Shown here: piece by piece, positions 53,508-61,903 of the stretch | How positions within the stretch are numbered: the stretch's first letter is position 1 | Layout of the letters: each line of letters opens with the position of its first letter | Assembly: GCA_000169115.1 (NCBI GenBank) | Contig: AAVV01000006.1 | Location: 1 to 64,000, forward strand | From: a marine gamma proteobacterium HTCC2080 | GTDB taxonomy: Bacteria > Pseudomonadota > Gammaproteobacteria > Pseudomonadales > Halieaceae | Reading direction: 5' to 3' | DNA: 64,000 nucleotides | Position numbers and translations under genes: made by a program | The notes under the pieces: model-generated | What the model saw: only the letters and a program-made list of their open reading frames with translations | Database searches by the model: none | What the model was told of the DNA's origin: nothing

Positions 53508-55286
53508 ATGCGAACACATTACTGCGGCTTGGTTAGTGAATCGGATATCGACAATACGGTAACGCTTTACGGTTGGGTAGATCGCCGTCGTGATCACGGT
53601 GGGGTTATTTTTTTAGACATGCGTGATCGTGAAGGGATCGTGCAAGTCGTGTTTGATCCTGATACCGAGTCCGCTTTTGCGCTGGCAGACCGGGTCCGTA
53701 CTGAGTACGTATTAAAAATTACTGGCCGTGTCCGGGCCCGTGGCGAGGGTACAATAAATCCCGCTATGGCGACGGGCTCAATAGAGATACTCGGTAAAGA
53801 GATTGAGCTGTTGAGCGAATCTGCCACCCCTCCCTTCCCTCTAGATGCACATCATTCGGTTGGTGAGGACGTACGGCTTAAATTTCGGTACATGGATTTA
53901 CGTCGTCCCGAGATGCAGAATAATTTGATGTTCCGTGCTCGATTGACGTCATCTATTCGACAGTACCTAGATGGCCATGGATTTCTCGACATCGAAACCC
54001 CTATTTTGACGCGCGCTACGCCTGAGGGTGCGCGGGATTATTTGGTGCCAAGTCGCACACACGAAGGGGAATTTTTTGCCCTGCCACAGTCTCCTCAGCT
54101 GTTTAAGCAGCTGCTGATGGTCTCGGGATTTGATCGGTATTACCAAATCGCCCGGTGCTTTAGGGACGAGGACTTGCGTGCTGATCGCCAGCCCGAATTT
54201 ACCCAGATTGATATCGAGACCTCATTTCTGGAGGAGTCGGATATTATGACGCTTACCGAGGGGCTAGTTAGATCAGTTTTCACCGAGCACCTCAATGTGG
54301 ATCTCGGTGACTTCCCTCACATGACATGGCATGAGGCCATGGAGCGTTATGGTTCAGACAAGCCGGATCTTCGCATAAAGCTCGAGCTTGTCTCCATTGA
54401 CGATCTCATGGCGGGCGTAGAATTTAAGGTCTTCAGTGGTCCCGCTCAGGATGCTTCGGGTCGAGTTGCGGCATTAAAAGTTGATGGCGGGGCTAAATTG
54501 TCGCGGAAAGAGATTGATGATTACACCCGTCATGTCAGCGTTTATGGCGCTCGTGGTTTGGCGTGGATCAAGGTAAACAACCTGGCGCAGGGTCTTGAGG
54601 GGTTGCAATCGCCCATCCTGAAATTTATGCCTGAAGAAGTTGTCCAACAATTAATGGACCGACTTGAGGCTAAAGATGGCGATATTATTTTCTTCGGCGC
54701 TGATAGCCGTAAGGTTGTCAATGAAGCACTGGGGGCTTTGCGGTTAAAGGTGGCAGAAGACTTAGGGCTAGTCGAGGCCGGCTGGGCACCTTTATGGGTG
54801 GTTGATTTCCCCATGTTCGAAGAAAACGGTAATGGTGAACTCACGCCGCTGCATCACCCGTTTACTGCACCGGCTTGTGAAGAAGCCGCTTTGCGAGACA
54901 GCCCATCAGAGGCGTTATCCCGAGCCTATGACATGGTGCTCAATGGATCGGAACTTGGTGGTGGTTCCATAAGAATACACCGGCCAGACATGCAGCAGGC
55001 TGTTTTTGACGTGTTGGGTATTGATTCAGATGAAGCTGCCGAGAAGTTTGGCTTCTTACTCGATGCTTTACAATATGGGGCGCCGCCTCACGGTGGCCTG
55101 GCATTCGGTCTTGATCGATTGGTGACATTGATGGTGGGGGGGCAGTCAATCAGAGACGTTATTGCTTTCCCTAAAACCCAATCAGCGTCTTGTGTGATGA
55201 CTGAGGCACCCGGGCGGGTCAGTGATGCTCAACTTCGAGAGCTAAGCATTAAATTGCGCCGTCCTGACGTGGTTAAAAACGATTAA
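53508..55286 (+). CDS. aspS: Aspartyl-tRNA synthetase
   Basis: A 592-residue class II synthetase of the bacterial type. It has the N-terminal OB-fold ([23 protein letters not shown], quoted in part), motif 2 [18 protein letters not shown] (in part), the inserted GAD domain (about 280-420) and motif 3 [10 protein letters not shown] near 533-542. It charges tRNA-Asp; whether it also mischarges tRNA-Asn cannot be judged here. The start is ATG 42 bp after fmdB. The following 74 bp to ruvC show no yebC, which usually sits here. Confidence 0.97.
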   Translation: MRTHYCGLVSESDIDNTVTLYGWVDRRRDHGGVIFLDMRDREGIVQVVFDPDTESAFALADRVRTEYVLKITGRVRARGEGTINPAMATGSIEILGKEIELLSESATPPFPLDAHHSVGEDVRLKFRYMDLRRPEMQNNLMFRARLTSSIRQYLDGHGFLDIETPILTRATPEGARDYLVPSRTHEGEFFALPQSPQLFKQLLMVSGFDRYYQIARCFRDEDLRADRQPEFTQIDIETSFLEESDIMTLTEGLVRSVFTEHLNVDLGDFPHMTWHEAMERYGSDKPDLRIKLELVSIDDLMAGVEFKVFSGPAQDASGRVAALKVDGGAKLSRKEIDDYTRHVSVYGARGLAWIKVNNLAQGLEGLQSPILKFMPEEVVQQLMDRLEAKDGDIIFFGADSRKVVNEALGALRLKVAEDLGLVEAGWAPLWVVDFPMFEENGNGELTPLHHPFTAPACEEAALRDSPSEALSRAYDMVLNGSELGGGSIRIHRPDMQQAVFDVLGIDSDEAAEKFGFLLDALQYGAPPHGGLAFGLDRLVTLMVGGQSIRDVIAFPKTQSASCVMTEAPGRVSDAQLRELSIKLRRPDVVKND

Positions 55287-55360
55287 AAGGAAGACGCTTC
55301 ACTTTCTGTGACGTTGGGCTTAGTTTCAGTCAGAATGTACTCAGCGACAAGGGATTTGCC

Positions 55361-55879
55361 ATGGCCACGATTCTGGGTATTGACCCCGGCTCGAGAAAAA
55401 CGGGGTTTGGCGTTATCAGGACGGAGGGTAAAGCTGCTGTTTACGTGACTAGCGGTATTATTCGTTTACCTGTGGATCAAGCTCTTGGGCCTCGTCTGGG
55501 CGTGCTATTTTCTTCGCTTAACAGCATTATTGATGAATTCAACCCCGATGAATTGGCAATTGAAGAGGTGTTTGTGGCGCGGAACCCCGGCGCCGCACTG
55601 AAACTTGGGCACGCCCGAGGAGCTGCGATGGCGGTATGTGTCCACAGAGGCATGCACGTTTACGAATATGCGGCACGTCAAATCAAGCTGGCCGTTGTTG
55701 GCACCGGAGCCGCTAGCAAAGAGCAGGTACAACATATGGTAAAAGTATTGCTTAAACTGCCGGCGGCACCGAAAGAAGATGCGGCTGACGGGCTAGCTGC
55801 AGCCTTGTGTCACTTGCATTCGAGTCAATCTTTACAACATATTCCTGCCACGGTGCGCAGCCGTGGTCGGTCACGCTGA
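55361..55879 (+). CDS. ruvC: Holliday junction endonuclease RuvC
   Basis: RuvC cuts Holliday junctions symmetrically after RuvAB migration. The 172-residue protein has the RNase H-like catalytic acids: D8 (GIDPGSRKTGFG), Glu in LAIEEVFVARNP, and the two late aspartates in KEDAADGLAAALCH. The length is the usual one (173 in E. coli). It leads the ruvC-ruvA-ruvB run with 9 bp before ruvA. No LexA box was seen upstream. Confidence 0.97.
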   Translation: MATILGIDPGSRKTGFGVIRTEGKAAVYVTSGIIRLPVDQALGPRLGVLFSSLNSIIDEFNPDELAIEEVFVARNPGAALKLGHARGAAMAVCVHRGMHVYEYAARQIKLAVVGTGAASKEQVQHMVKVLLKLPAAPKEDAADGLAAALCHLHSSQSLQHIPATVRSRGRSR

Positions 55880-55888
55880 GTACGGCTG

Positions 55889-56518
55889 ATGATTGGATAT
55901 TTAAGGGGGCGCCTCATCGTCAAGCGGCCGCCTGAGTTACTGGTAGACGTTGGCGGCATCGGTTACGAGCTGCAGGTGCCCATGACGACGCTGTTTGATC
56001 TTCCTGAGGTGGGGGAAGAAGTGACGCTGCTGACGCATTTTGTGGTGAGAGAAGATGCCCAGTTGCTATATGGTTTTAGGGAGGAGGCCGATCGGCGCCT
56101 TTTTCGTGAATTAATTAAGGTGAGTGGGGTTGGACCTAAACTGGCTCTGGCGCTGCTGTCTGGTCTCGATGCCCGCGCCTTTGCCCAGTGTTTGCAGCGT
56201 GATGACGTGGCGACATTGGTGGCACTGCCTGGCGTTGGACGTAAGACCGCTGAACGACTTTTAGTGGAAATGCGTGATAAAGCCGGTAAATGGCTTGAGG
56301 AGCTTTCGCCAGCGATACCAGGTACTCAAGGTCAATTCGTGTCGGTCGCGCCGGCGATGGACAGTCGCACCGAGGCTGAGCAAGCACTGGTCGCACTGGG
56401 CTATAAACTTCCTGAAGCATCTCGGTTAGTCGCGGCTGTCGATGACGAGTCTATCGAATCCAGCGAAGAGCTTATTCGCCGGGCCTTGAAGGCATCAGCG
56501 CCGAAGGGCAATCGATGA
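55889..56518 (+). CDS. ruvA: Holliday junction DNA helicase subunit RuvA
   Basis: A 209-residue RuvA. It has the N-terminal OB domain ([10 protein letters not shown]...[12 protein letters not shown]), two helix-hairpin-helix motifs ([28 protein letters not shown]) and the C-terminal domain III that touches RuvB ([12 protein letters not shown]). It binds the junction as a tetramer. It overlaps ruvB by 4 bp (ATGA at 56515-56518). Confidence 0.97.
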   Translation: MIGYLRGRLIVKRPPELLVDVGGIGYELQVPMTTLFDLPEVGEEVTLLTHFVVREDAQLLYGFREEADRRLFRELIKVSGVGPKLALALLSGLDARAFAQCLQRDDVATLVALPGVGRKTAERLLVEMRDKAGKWLEELSPAIPGTQGQFVSVAPAMDSRTEAEQALVALGYKLPEASRLVAAVDDESIESSEELIRRALKASAPKGNR

Positions 56519-57570
56519 CTATTGAGACGGATCGTTTAATTGCGCCAGAGCAGGGAGCCCGCGGCGATGAGCAGGTGGATCGTGCTATTCGGCCTAAGTG
56601 CCTTGAGGACTATCTGGGTCAGCGTGTTGTGCGCGAGCAAATGGAAATTTTTCTAGCAGCGGCTAAACAAAGAGACGAACCCCTAGATCACACACTTATT
56701 TTTGGGCCCCCGGGGCTCGGTAAAACAACTCTTGCCAGTATTATCGCCCACGAAATGGGTGTGGCTTTAAAGACTACAAGTGGGCCGGTGCTAGAAAAGG
56801 CCGGCGATATTGCCGCGCTAATGACAAATCTTGAACCGGGTGATGTCTTGTTTATCGACGAAATTCACCGGCTTAGTCCTTATGTCGAAGAGATCCTTTA
56901 TCCTGCTATGGAAGATTATCAGCTGGATATTATGATTGGAGAGGGGCCGGCGGCTAGGTCTATCAAGCTCGATCTTCCGCCCTTTACGTTAGTGGGAGCA
57001 ACCACTCGCGCGGGGCTTTTGACGTCGCCGCTGAGAGATCGTTTTGGCATCGTGCAGCGCCTTGAGTTTTACGAAGTCGATGATCTAACAAAAATTGTGG
57101 CGCGCTCGGCCAAATTGCTCGAGATTCCAGTTGATGATGCGGGCGCCAGAGAAATGGCGCGACGCGCACGGGGAACCCCCCGCATTGCTAATCGTCTCCT
57201 ACGAAGAGTGAGGGATTATGCAGAGGTGAAGTCTGACGGCAGGATCACTGAACGAGTGGCTCAGCAGGCTTTAGACATGCTCAATGTTGATCAACTTGGC
57301 CTTGACCACCTAGATCGCCGTCTTTTGCTCATGCTTATTGAAAAGTTTGAGGGTGGTCCTGTGGGTGTTGACAGTCTGGCTGCTGCGCTGTCAGAGGAAC
57401 GAGGCACCCTCGAAGATGTGCTCGAACCTTATCTCATTCAGCAGGGTTACCTGCTGCGCACACCTCGTGGTCGAATAGTAACGCAAGCGGCTTATCGGCA
57501 CTTTGGAATACAAATGCCTCGCGCTGATCGGGAAAATACTCTGCCCTTAGACTTGGATGCCGATAGGTGA
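56515..57570 (+). CDS. ruvB: Holliday junction branch-migration ATPase RuvB
   Basis: A 351-residue AAA+ ring motor. It shows Walker [10 protein letters not shown] (64-72), Walker [11 protein letters not shown], sensor I GATTRAG and the arginine finger SPLRDRFG, then the C-terminal winged-helix domain ([17 protein letters not shown], in part). It overlaps ruvA upstream and ybgC downstream (GTGA at 57567-57570), so the repair genes and the tol-pal run form one unbroken reading cluster. Confidence 0.97.
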   Translation: MTIETDRLIAPEQGARGDEQVDRAIRPKCLEDYLGQRVVREQMEIFLAAAKQRDEPLDHTLIFGPPGLGKTTLASIIAHEMGVALKTTSGPVLEKAGDIAALMTNLEPGDVLFIDEIHRLSPYVEEILYPAMEDYQLDIMIGEGPAARSIKLDLPPFTLVGATTRAGLLTSPLRDRFGIVQRLEFYEVDDLTKIVARSAKLLEIPVDDAGAREMARRARGTPRIANRLLRRVRDYAEVKSDGRITERVAQQALDMLNVDQLGLDHLDRRLLLMLIEKFEGGPVGVDSLAAALSEERGTLEDVLEPYLIQQGYLLRTPRGRIVTQAAYRHFGIQMPRADRENTLPLDLDADR

Positions 57571-58001
57571 CTAAGCCGCAATCAGGGGAATTTTCACTGC
57601 CGGTGAGGGTCTACATAGAAGATACTGATGCCGGAGGCATTGTTTATTACGTCAATTATCTAAAGTATTTTGAGCGTGCCCGGACGGAATACATGCGATC
57701 ACTCGGTTATGACAAACCGGCTTTCCCGGGCGAAAATTTAATGTTTGTTGTCTCGGAGGCCAATGTTAGTTACCGGTGCCCTGCGCGGCTAGACGAGTCG
57801 ATTAAGGCAACGGCGCGCATTACGAATACGGGCGCTGCGACGCTAACTTTCGCACAAACAGTGCTGCGGGGTGCAACATGTTTGGTTGAAGGCGCGGTGA
57901 CCCTTGCTTTGGTGAACAGCGAGAACGGTCGGCCATGCCGCCTGCCCGCAGATCTGCGTCAAAAGATTAAAGATTCACAGAATTTAGAATTTAGAATTTA
58001 G
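57567..58001 (+). CDS. ybgC: Tol-Pal-associated acyl-CoA thioesterase YbgC
   Basis: A 144-residue hotdog-fold thioesterase. The catalytic Asp is in the [25 protein letters not shown] motif (quoted in part), and the length is usual. It acts on short or medium acyl-thioesters and interacts with ACP in E. coli. The start is GTG overlapping the ruvB stop. The final codons and the stop lie within three tandem copies of a 7-bp unit (57979-57999), so the C terminus (QNLEFRI) is set by a DNA repeat. Confidence 0.94.
   Translation: MTKPQSGEFSLPVRVYIEDTDAGGIVYYVNYLKYFERARTEYMRSLGYDKPAFPGENLMFVVSEANVSYRCPARLDESIKATARITNTGAATLTFAQTVLRGATCLVEGAVTLALVNSENGRPCRLPADLRQKIKDSQNLEFRI
57979..57999 (+). repeat. 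AGAATTT triplicate on the ybgC stop codon
   Basis: Three exact tandem copies of AGAATTT, followed by AG. The ybgC stop TAG (57999-58001) is made by the last T of copy three plus AG. The unit length is not a multiple of three, so changes in copy number shift the frame. Confidence 0.95.
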
Positions 58002-58011
58002 GGAGGTTTGT

Positions 58012-58719
58012 GTGAATGAAGAATTAGGCATTCTGGAGCTGATTATTGGCGCTAGTGGGACCGTTCAGGTGGTCATGCTAATTCTTTTACTGGCGTCTGT
58101 GTCTTCTTGGTATTTGATCGTTCAGCGGGTGATGTTGTACCGGCGAATGACTGAGGAGCTGGGCGGGTTTGAGGCACATTTTTGGTCGGGTGTTGACCTT
58201 GCGCAGATCTATCGAGAAGGCAATGAGGCTCTGGCCGACGGTGCCACGCCCATTGGTGTAGAGAGCATTTTTCGAGCGGGCTTCAAAGAGTTCTCGCGGT
58301 TGTCTCAGCAGTCAGATATCGAAGCTGACGCCGTGCTCGAGGGAGCACGACGTGCGATGCGTGTAGCCACCCTGCGGGAAAGCGACCGTCTGGAATCGAA
58401 CTTACCCTTCTTGGCTTCTGTAGGGTCAACCAGCCCCTACATAGGTTTGTTCGGCACAGTTTGGGGAATCATGCATTCATTTCGTGGGCTCGCCAACGCG
58501 ACCCAGGCGACGCTTGCAACGGTAGCCCCTGGTATTTCCGAGGCCTTGATTGCAACTGCGATGGGTTTGTTTGCCGCAATTCCTGCAGTGCTCGCTTACA
58601 ACCGCTTCGCCGCACGATCCGATAGTTTGATTAATCACTACGATACATTTGTCGATGAATTCTCTGGAATTCTTCAGCGTCAGACCTACGCCCAGCGCGC
58701 GCGGCGCAGCGCGGATTAA
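58012..58719 (+). CDS. tolQ: Tol-Pal system proton channel protein TolQ
   Basis: A 235-residue inner-membrane protein with three helices, homologous to ExbB/MotA. It shows the ESIFRAGFKEF region, the LPFLASVGSTSPYIGLFGTVWGIM motif (quoted in part) and the ISEALIATAMGLFAAIPAVLAYN pore helix (in part). With TolR it uses proton flow to energise TolA during constriction. The start is GTG with GGGAGG 7 bases upstream. It begins 10 bp after ybgC. Confidence 0.96.
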   Translation: MNEELGILELIIGASGTVQVVMLILLLASVSSWYLIVQRVMLYRRMTEELGGFEAHFWSGVDLAQIYREGNEALADGATPIGVESIFRAGFKEFSRLSQQSDIEADAVLEGARRAMRVATLRESDRLESNLPFLASVGSTSPYIGLFGTVWGIMHSFRGLANATQATLATVAPGISEALIATAMGLFAAIPAVLAYNRFAARSDSLINHYDTFVDEFSGILQRQTYAQRARRSAD

Positions 58720-58724
58720 CGCCG

Positions 58725-59141
58725 ATGCGTAAACGTCGAGCTGTTGCCGAAATCAATGTGGTTCCTTACATCGATGTCATGCTGGTGCTACTCATAATTT
58801 TTATGGTGACGGCCCCCATGTTGATGCAAGGGGTAAAAGTTGATCTCCCTGACGCCGCTTCTGAGCCGGTGAAAAACCAAGACAGTGAGCCCCTTATTGT
58901 TTCAGTCGATAAAGCGGGTCGCTTGTTTATAAATTTGGGTCGCAATGACAAGCAGGCCCTGGAGTTGGTCACGGTGCAGCAGCGTGTGTCCGCTGTATTG
59001 CGACGTGATCCCGACAAGCCGGTATTAGTGTGGGGTGATACGGCCGTGCCCTACGGAAGGGTGGTCGAAGTAATGTCCGCTCTCCAAGCCTCAGGAGCAC
59101 CTTCAGTCGGTCTGGTGACAGAGGAACCTATGGCCCCGTGA
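58725..59141 (+). CDS. tolR: Tol-Pal system protein TolR
   Basis: A 138-residue ExbD-like protein. It has a short basic N terminus, one membrane helix containing the essential Asp (INVVPYIDVMLVLLIIFM, in part), and a periplasmic domain (VDLPDAASEP...VLWGDTAVPYGRVVEVMSAL). It starts 5 bp after tolQ, and the tolA GTG overlaps its stop (59138-59141). Confidence 0.96.
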   Translation: MRKRRAVAEINVVPYIDVMLVLLIIFMVTAPMLMQGVKVDLPDAASEPVKNQDSEPLIVSVDKAGRLFINLGRNDKQALELVTVQQRVSAVLRRDPDKPVLVWGDTAVPYGRVVEVMSALQASGAPSVGLVTEEPMAP

Positions 59142-59887
59142 GCACTTTTTCAGACCGAGTGACATGGTTTGGAATGCCCGTTGTGCTTACGCTGGCTCTA
59201 CATCTTGTTGTGGCGGGATTGCTAATGGTGCGCTGGGCTAACCCAGTGACTATTGAGGCGCGTGCTCCGGCACCTGTTGCCATTAACGCGACCTTGGTTT
59301 CAGCTGATACGTTGAAGCCCAAGCCCAAGCCCAAGCCCAAGCCCAAGCCCAAGCCCAAGCCCAAGCCCAAGCCCAAGCCCAAACCCAAACCCAAACCCAA
59401 ACCCAAACCCCAAGCAACTACCGAACCGATACCGGCTGCCGTTACGCCTGAACAAAAGGTTGAGCCTGAAGTTCCCTTTGAGACGGCGAAGCCCGAGCGT
59501 ACTCCAGAGCAATTGAGTCAAGAAACCCTTAATGACATTGAATCGGTGCTAGCGTCTGAGCAACTGAGCCAAAAAGGTAGTGTGGGTACTGTGAGTGATC
59601 AAGTGGCGGCGGTGATTAAGCAGGCAGTGATTGGTCGGTGGACCCGCCCCCCTTCCGCCCGCAACAATATGGTCGCCATCCTTGAAATAGCCCTCGTGCC
59701 AACTGGGGATGTTGTGGGGGTGACGGTACTGGAATCTAGCGGTAATACTGCTTTTGATAGCAGCGCAGTGAATGCAATTGAAAAGGTCGCGCGCTTTTCT
59801 GAGGTAAAATCGTTAGATCGTGCGGTGTTTGAACGTGATTTTCGTCGTTTTCAGCTTATTTTTCGTCCAGAGGACCTGAGGTATTGA
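59138..59887 (+). CDS. tolA: Tol-Pal system protein TolA with a Lys-Pro repeat linker
   Basis: TolA links the TolQR motor to TolB/Pal at the outer membrane. This one is 249 residues, far shorter than in E. coli (421). It has one membrane anchor (about 12-32), then 16 uninterrupted Lys-Pro pairs (residues 60-91), then a Pro/Glu-rich stretch and the C-terminal TolA/TonB-like domain III (about 150-249: VIGRWTRPPSARNNM...VVGVTVLESSGNTAFDSSAVNAI). The long Ala-rich helical domain II of typical TolA is missing; the linker is more like that of TonB. Identity as TolA rests on the operon position and domain III. The start is GTG. Confidence 0.9.
   Translation: MSTFSDRVTWFGMPVVLTLALHLVVAGLLMVRWANPVTIEARAPAPVAINATLVSADTLKPKPKPKPKPKPKPKPKPKPKPKPKPKPKPKPQATTEPIPAAVTPEQKVEPEVPFETAKPERTPEQLSQETLNDIESVLASEQLSQKGSVGTVSDQVAAVIKQAVIGRWTRPPSARNNMVAILEIALVPTGDVVGVTVLESSGNTAFDSSAVNAIEKVARFSEVKSLDRAVFERDFRRFQLIFRPEDLRY
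59315..59410 (+). repeat. 96-bp hexanucleotide repeat coding for (Lys-Pro)16 in TolA
   Basis: Eleven perfect copies of AAGCCC (59315-59380) are followed by five of AAACCC (59381-59410). The unit is a multiple of three, so copy-number changes alter the linker length without a frameshift. The switch from AAG to AAA lysine codons is at a sharp boundary. Confidence 0.98.
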
Positions 59888-61182
59888 TGCCTAATTTATT
59901 ACGAGTGCTTATTTTGAGCCTGTGCGTAGCAACATTTCCTGCACTGGCTCAGCTTCAAATAGAGATTACCCGTGGTGTCGATAATCCAACGCCGATCGCT
60001 GTGGTGCCTTTTGGCTGGTCGGGGTCAGGTGCCTCGCCAGAAGATGTTGCTCGTATTATTGATTCAGACCTCGCGCGCAGTGGTCAGTTTTCCCCGGTCA
60101 GTCGACGAGACATGCTCAGTTACCCCTCTCGTGGATCGGAGCTATATTTCCGAGATTGGCGAGCGATTAACAGTGATTATGTATTGATCGGTCGGTATGA
60201 ATTGGCAGCTGCGGGTAACTTGAAGCTGAGCTGGCAGCTCTTTGACAGCACTCGGGAGTTGTCAGTAGAAGAGGGGGTCGTCATGGGAGCGGCTTCGGAA
60301 GTGCGGATGTTAGCGCATAAAATTGCCGATGAGGTTTACGAAAAGCTGACGGGAATACCCGGAGCTTTTGCGACCCGGTTGCTCTATGTCTCGGTGACTC
60401 GTAACCCAGCGGGGAAAGATTTTTATCGATTGACACTCGCCGACTCTGATGGCGCAAGGCCCATCGTTCTATTGGAGAGTCGCGAGCCTATTCTAGGACC
60501 CTCCTGGTCACCCAATGGTGACGAGGTGGCATATGTTTCCTTCGAGACCTCTCGCCCTGCCATTTATCGACAAAACCTGCGTACCGGTGCTCGGGAGCAG
60601 CTGACAAACTTCAAGGGGCTCAATAATTCACCGGTATTTTCCCCCGACGGGAATTCTATGGCTATGGTGCTCAGCAAGGATGGTAGTCCAGATATTTATC
60701 TCATGAATCTCGCCTCCAAACGGTTGACCCGCCTCACTAAACATTATGCCATTGATACCGAGCCGACTTGGATGCCTGATGGTCAGTCTCTCCTGTTTAC
60801 TTCTGATCGTGGCGGCCGGCCCCAAATCTATCGTTATGACCTTAAAAGCGGTAATACCACGAGGGTGACCTTTGATGGGCGTTACAACGCGAGGGCCCGG
60901 GTAGCTCAGGATGGCCGCAACGTTGCGCTGGTTCATCAGCAAAATGGTGCTTACCACATTGCGGTTTTCGACTTAGTGACAGAACGATTGACCGTATTGA
61001 CAACGACCAGTTTGGACGAAAGCCCAACCATTGCGCCCAATGGTTCGATTGTTCTTTATGCTACCAAGCGAAACGGACAGAGTATTTTGGGTGCCGTAGC
61101 TGTGGACGGTGGTGTTAGCTTTAATCTTCCCGCCCGAGATGGTGAAGTGCAGGAGCCCTCTTGGTCGCCCTATCTGCCCTGA
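59887..61182 (+). CDS. tolB: Tol-Pal system periplasmic beta-propeller protein TolB
   Basis: A 431-residue periplasmic protein with a signal peptide (about 1-22, ending ALAQ), an N-terminal D1 domain (VDNPTPIAVVPFGW) and a C-terminal six-bladed beta propeller built of WD-like repeats with SPDG/SPNG turns (SPNGDEVAYVS, SPDGNSMAMVL, PDGQSLLFTSDRGG). It binds Pal and the TolA domain III. The start is ATG 59887, overlapping the tolA TGA; an in-frame TTG just before it is not needed. Confidence 0.96.
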   Translation: MPNLLRVLILSLCVATFPALAQLQIEITRGVDNPTPIAVVPFGWSGSGASPEDVARIIDSDLARSGQFSPVSRRDMLSYPSRGSELYFRDWRAINSDYVLIGRYELAAAGNLKLSWQLFDSTRELSVEEGVVMGAASEVRMLAHKIADEVYEKLTGIPGAFATRLLYVSVTRNPAGKDFYRLTLADSDGARPIVLLESREPILGPSWSPNGDEVAYVSFETSRPAIYRQNLRTGAREQLTNFKGLNNSPVFSPDGNSMAMVLSKDGSPDIYLMNLASKRLTRLTKHYAIDTEPTWMPDGQSLLFTSDRGGRPQIYRYDLKSGNTTRVTFDGRYNARARVAQDGRNVALVHQQNGAYHIAVFDLVTERLTVLTTTSLDESPTIAPNGSIVLYATKRNGQSILGAVAVDGGVSFNLPARDGEVQEPSWSPYLP

Positions 61183-61218
61183 GACGGTCGATATCGTCAA
61201 AATCACAGGGCTTGACCT

Positions 61219-61244
61219 CCGATTTTTAGGGTTTTTAAAATCGG
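61219..61244 (+). other. Hairpin upstream of pal
   Basis: CCGATTTT (61219-61226) pairs with AAAATCGG (61237-61244) in the 160-bp tolB-pal gap. There is no T tract after it, so a processing or stability element is more likely than a terminator. TAGAAT (61247-61252) just after it could be a -10 box for a separate pal promoter, but no -35 at a suitable distance is seen. Confidence 0.4.
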
Positions 61245-61342
61245 ATTAGAATAAAATGGCTCAATCAGCCAGCAATTTGCTGAAGGATGCGATACATTAC
61301 TCTCTGTGGTTTATCTAAAAAATTATCAGACAGGACAGACTC

Positions 61343-61891
61343 ATGAAATCACTTCCAGTAGCCGGTAAATTTGCCAGTATTCTTTTCGGTTCCTTATTGT
61401 TAATTGCCTGCTCGGGTAATGAGACAAACGATAGTGCAGCAGCTGAGGCCGCGGCCGCTGAAGCAGCCGCCGCAGAAGAGGCTGCTGCTGTAGCAGCCGC
61501 GAGCGCAGCGAAGGCACAAGCCGAAGCCGCTGCCGCTGCGGAGCAACAGCAGCTACAAAACGCGGCGATGTCTGCCGGCACAGTCTTTTACTTCGATTTT
61601 GACAGTTCCTCCATGACAGATACTGCTCGAATGGCGGTAGACGCCCACATCGCAGTCTTGCTATCAAACGACGACAGTGTTCGCCTTGAAGGCCATACTG
61701 ACGAGCGTGGCACCCGCGAGTACAACCTGGCTTTGGGTGAGCGTCGTGCCAATGCTGTGCGCGATTACATGGTAGCGAATGGTGTTCCCAGTTACCGTAT
61801 CGAGAGCATTAGCTACGGCGAAGAAAATCCCGTGGCATTTGGATCCAGCGAGGCGAATTGGTCGCAAAATCGCCGTGTTGAGCTCAAGTAA
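61343..61891 (+). CDS. pal: Peptidoglycan-associated lipoprotein Pal, Ala-rich linker
   Basis: A 182-residue outer-membrane lipoprotein (lipobox LLIAC, Cys 23). The C-terminal OmpA-like domain binds diaminopimelate in peptidoglycan (FYFDFDSSSM, LEGHTDERGTREYNLALGERRA quoted in part). Between them residues 31-67 are 26 Ala out of 37, with regularly placed Glu, a likely long helix resembling the Ala-rich domain II of a normal TolA. Its start is ATG 61343. The distance of 160 bp to tolB suggests an extra promoter. Confidence 0.95.
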   Translation: MKSLPVAGKFASILFGSLLLIACSGNETNDSAAAEAAAAEAAAAEEAAAVAAASAAKAQAEAAAAAEQQQLQNAAMSAGTVFYFDFDSSSMTDTARMAVDAHIAVLLSNDDSVRLEGHTDERGTREYNLALGERRANAVRDYMVANGVPSYRIESISYGEENPVAFGSSEANWSQNRRVELK

Positions 61892-61903
61892 GGGCAACCT
61901 CCA

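Noticed and set aside
55287..55360. LexA box upstream of ruvC
   Set aside because: CTGT appears but no ACAG eight bases later.
59128..59406. Minus-strand open frame with a long Gly-Leu repeat opposite tolA
   Set aside because: It is the complement of the AAGCCC repeat; the lack of stops is a consequence of the repeat, and the sense frame has a recognisable TolA C-terminal domain.
61315..61667. Minus-strand open frames rich in Ala/Arg opposite pal
   Set aside because: Complement of the Ala-rich Pal linker; no ribosome site or family resemblance.
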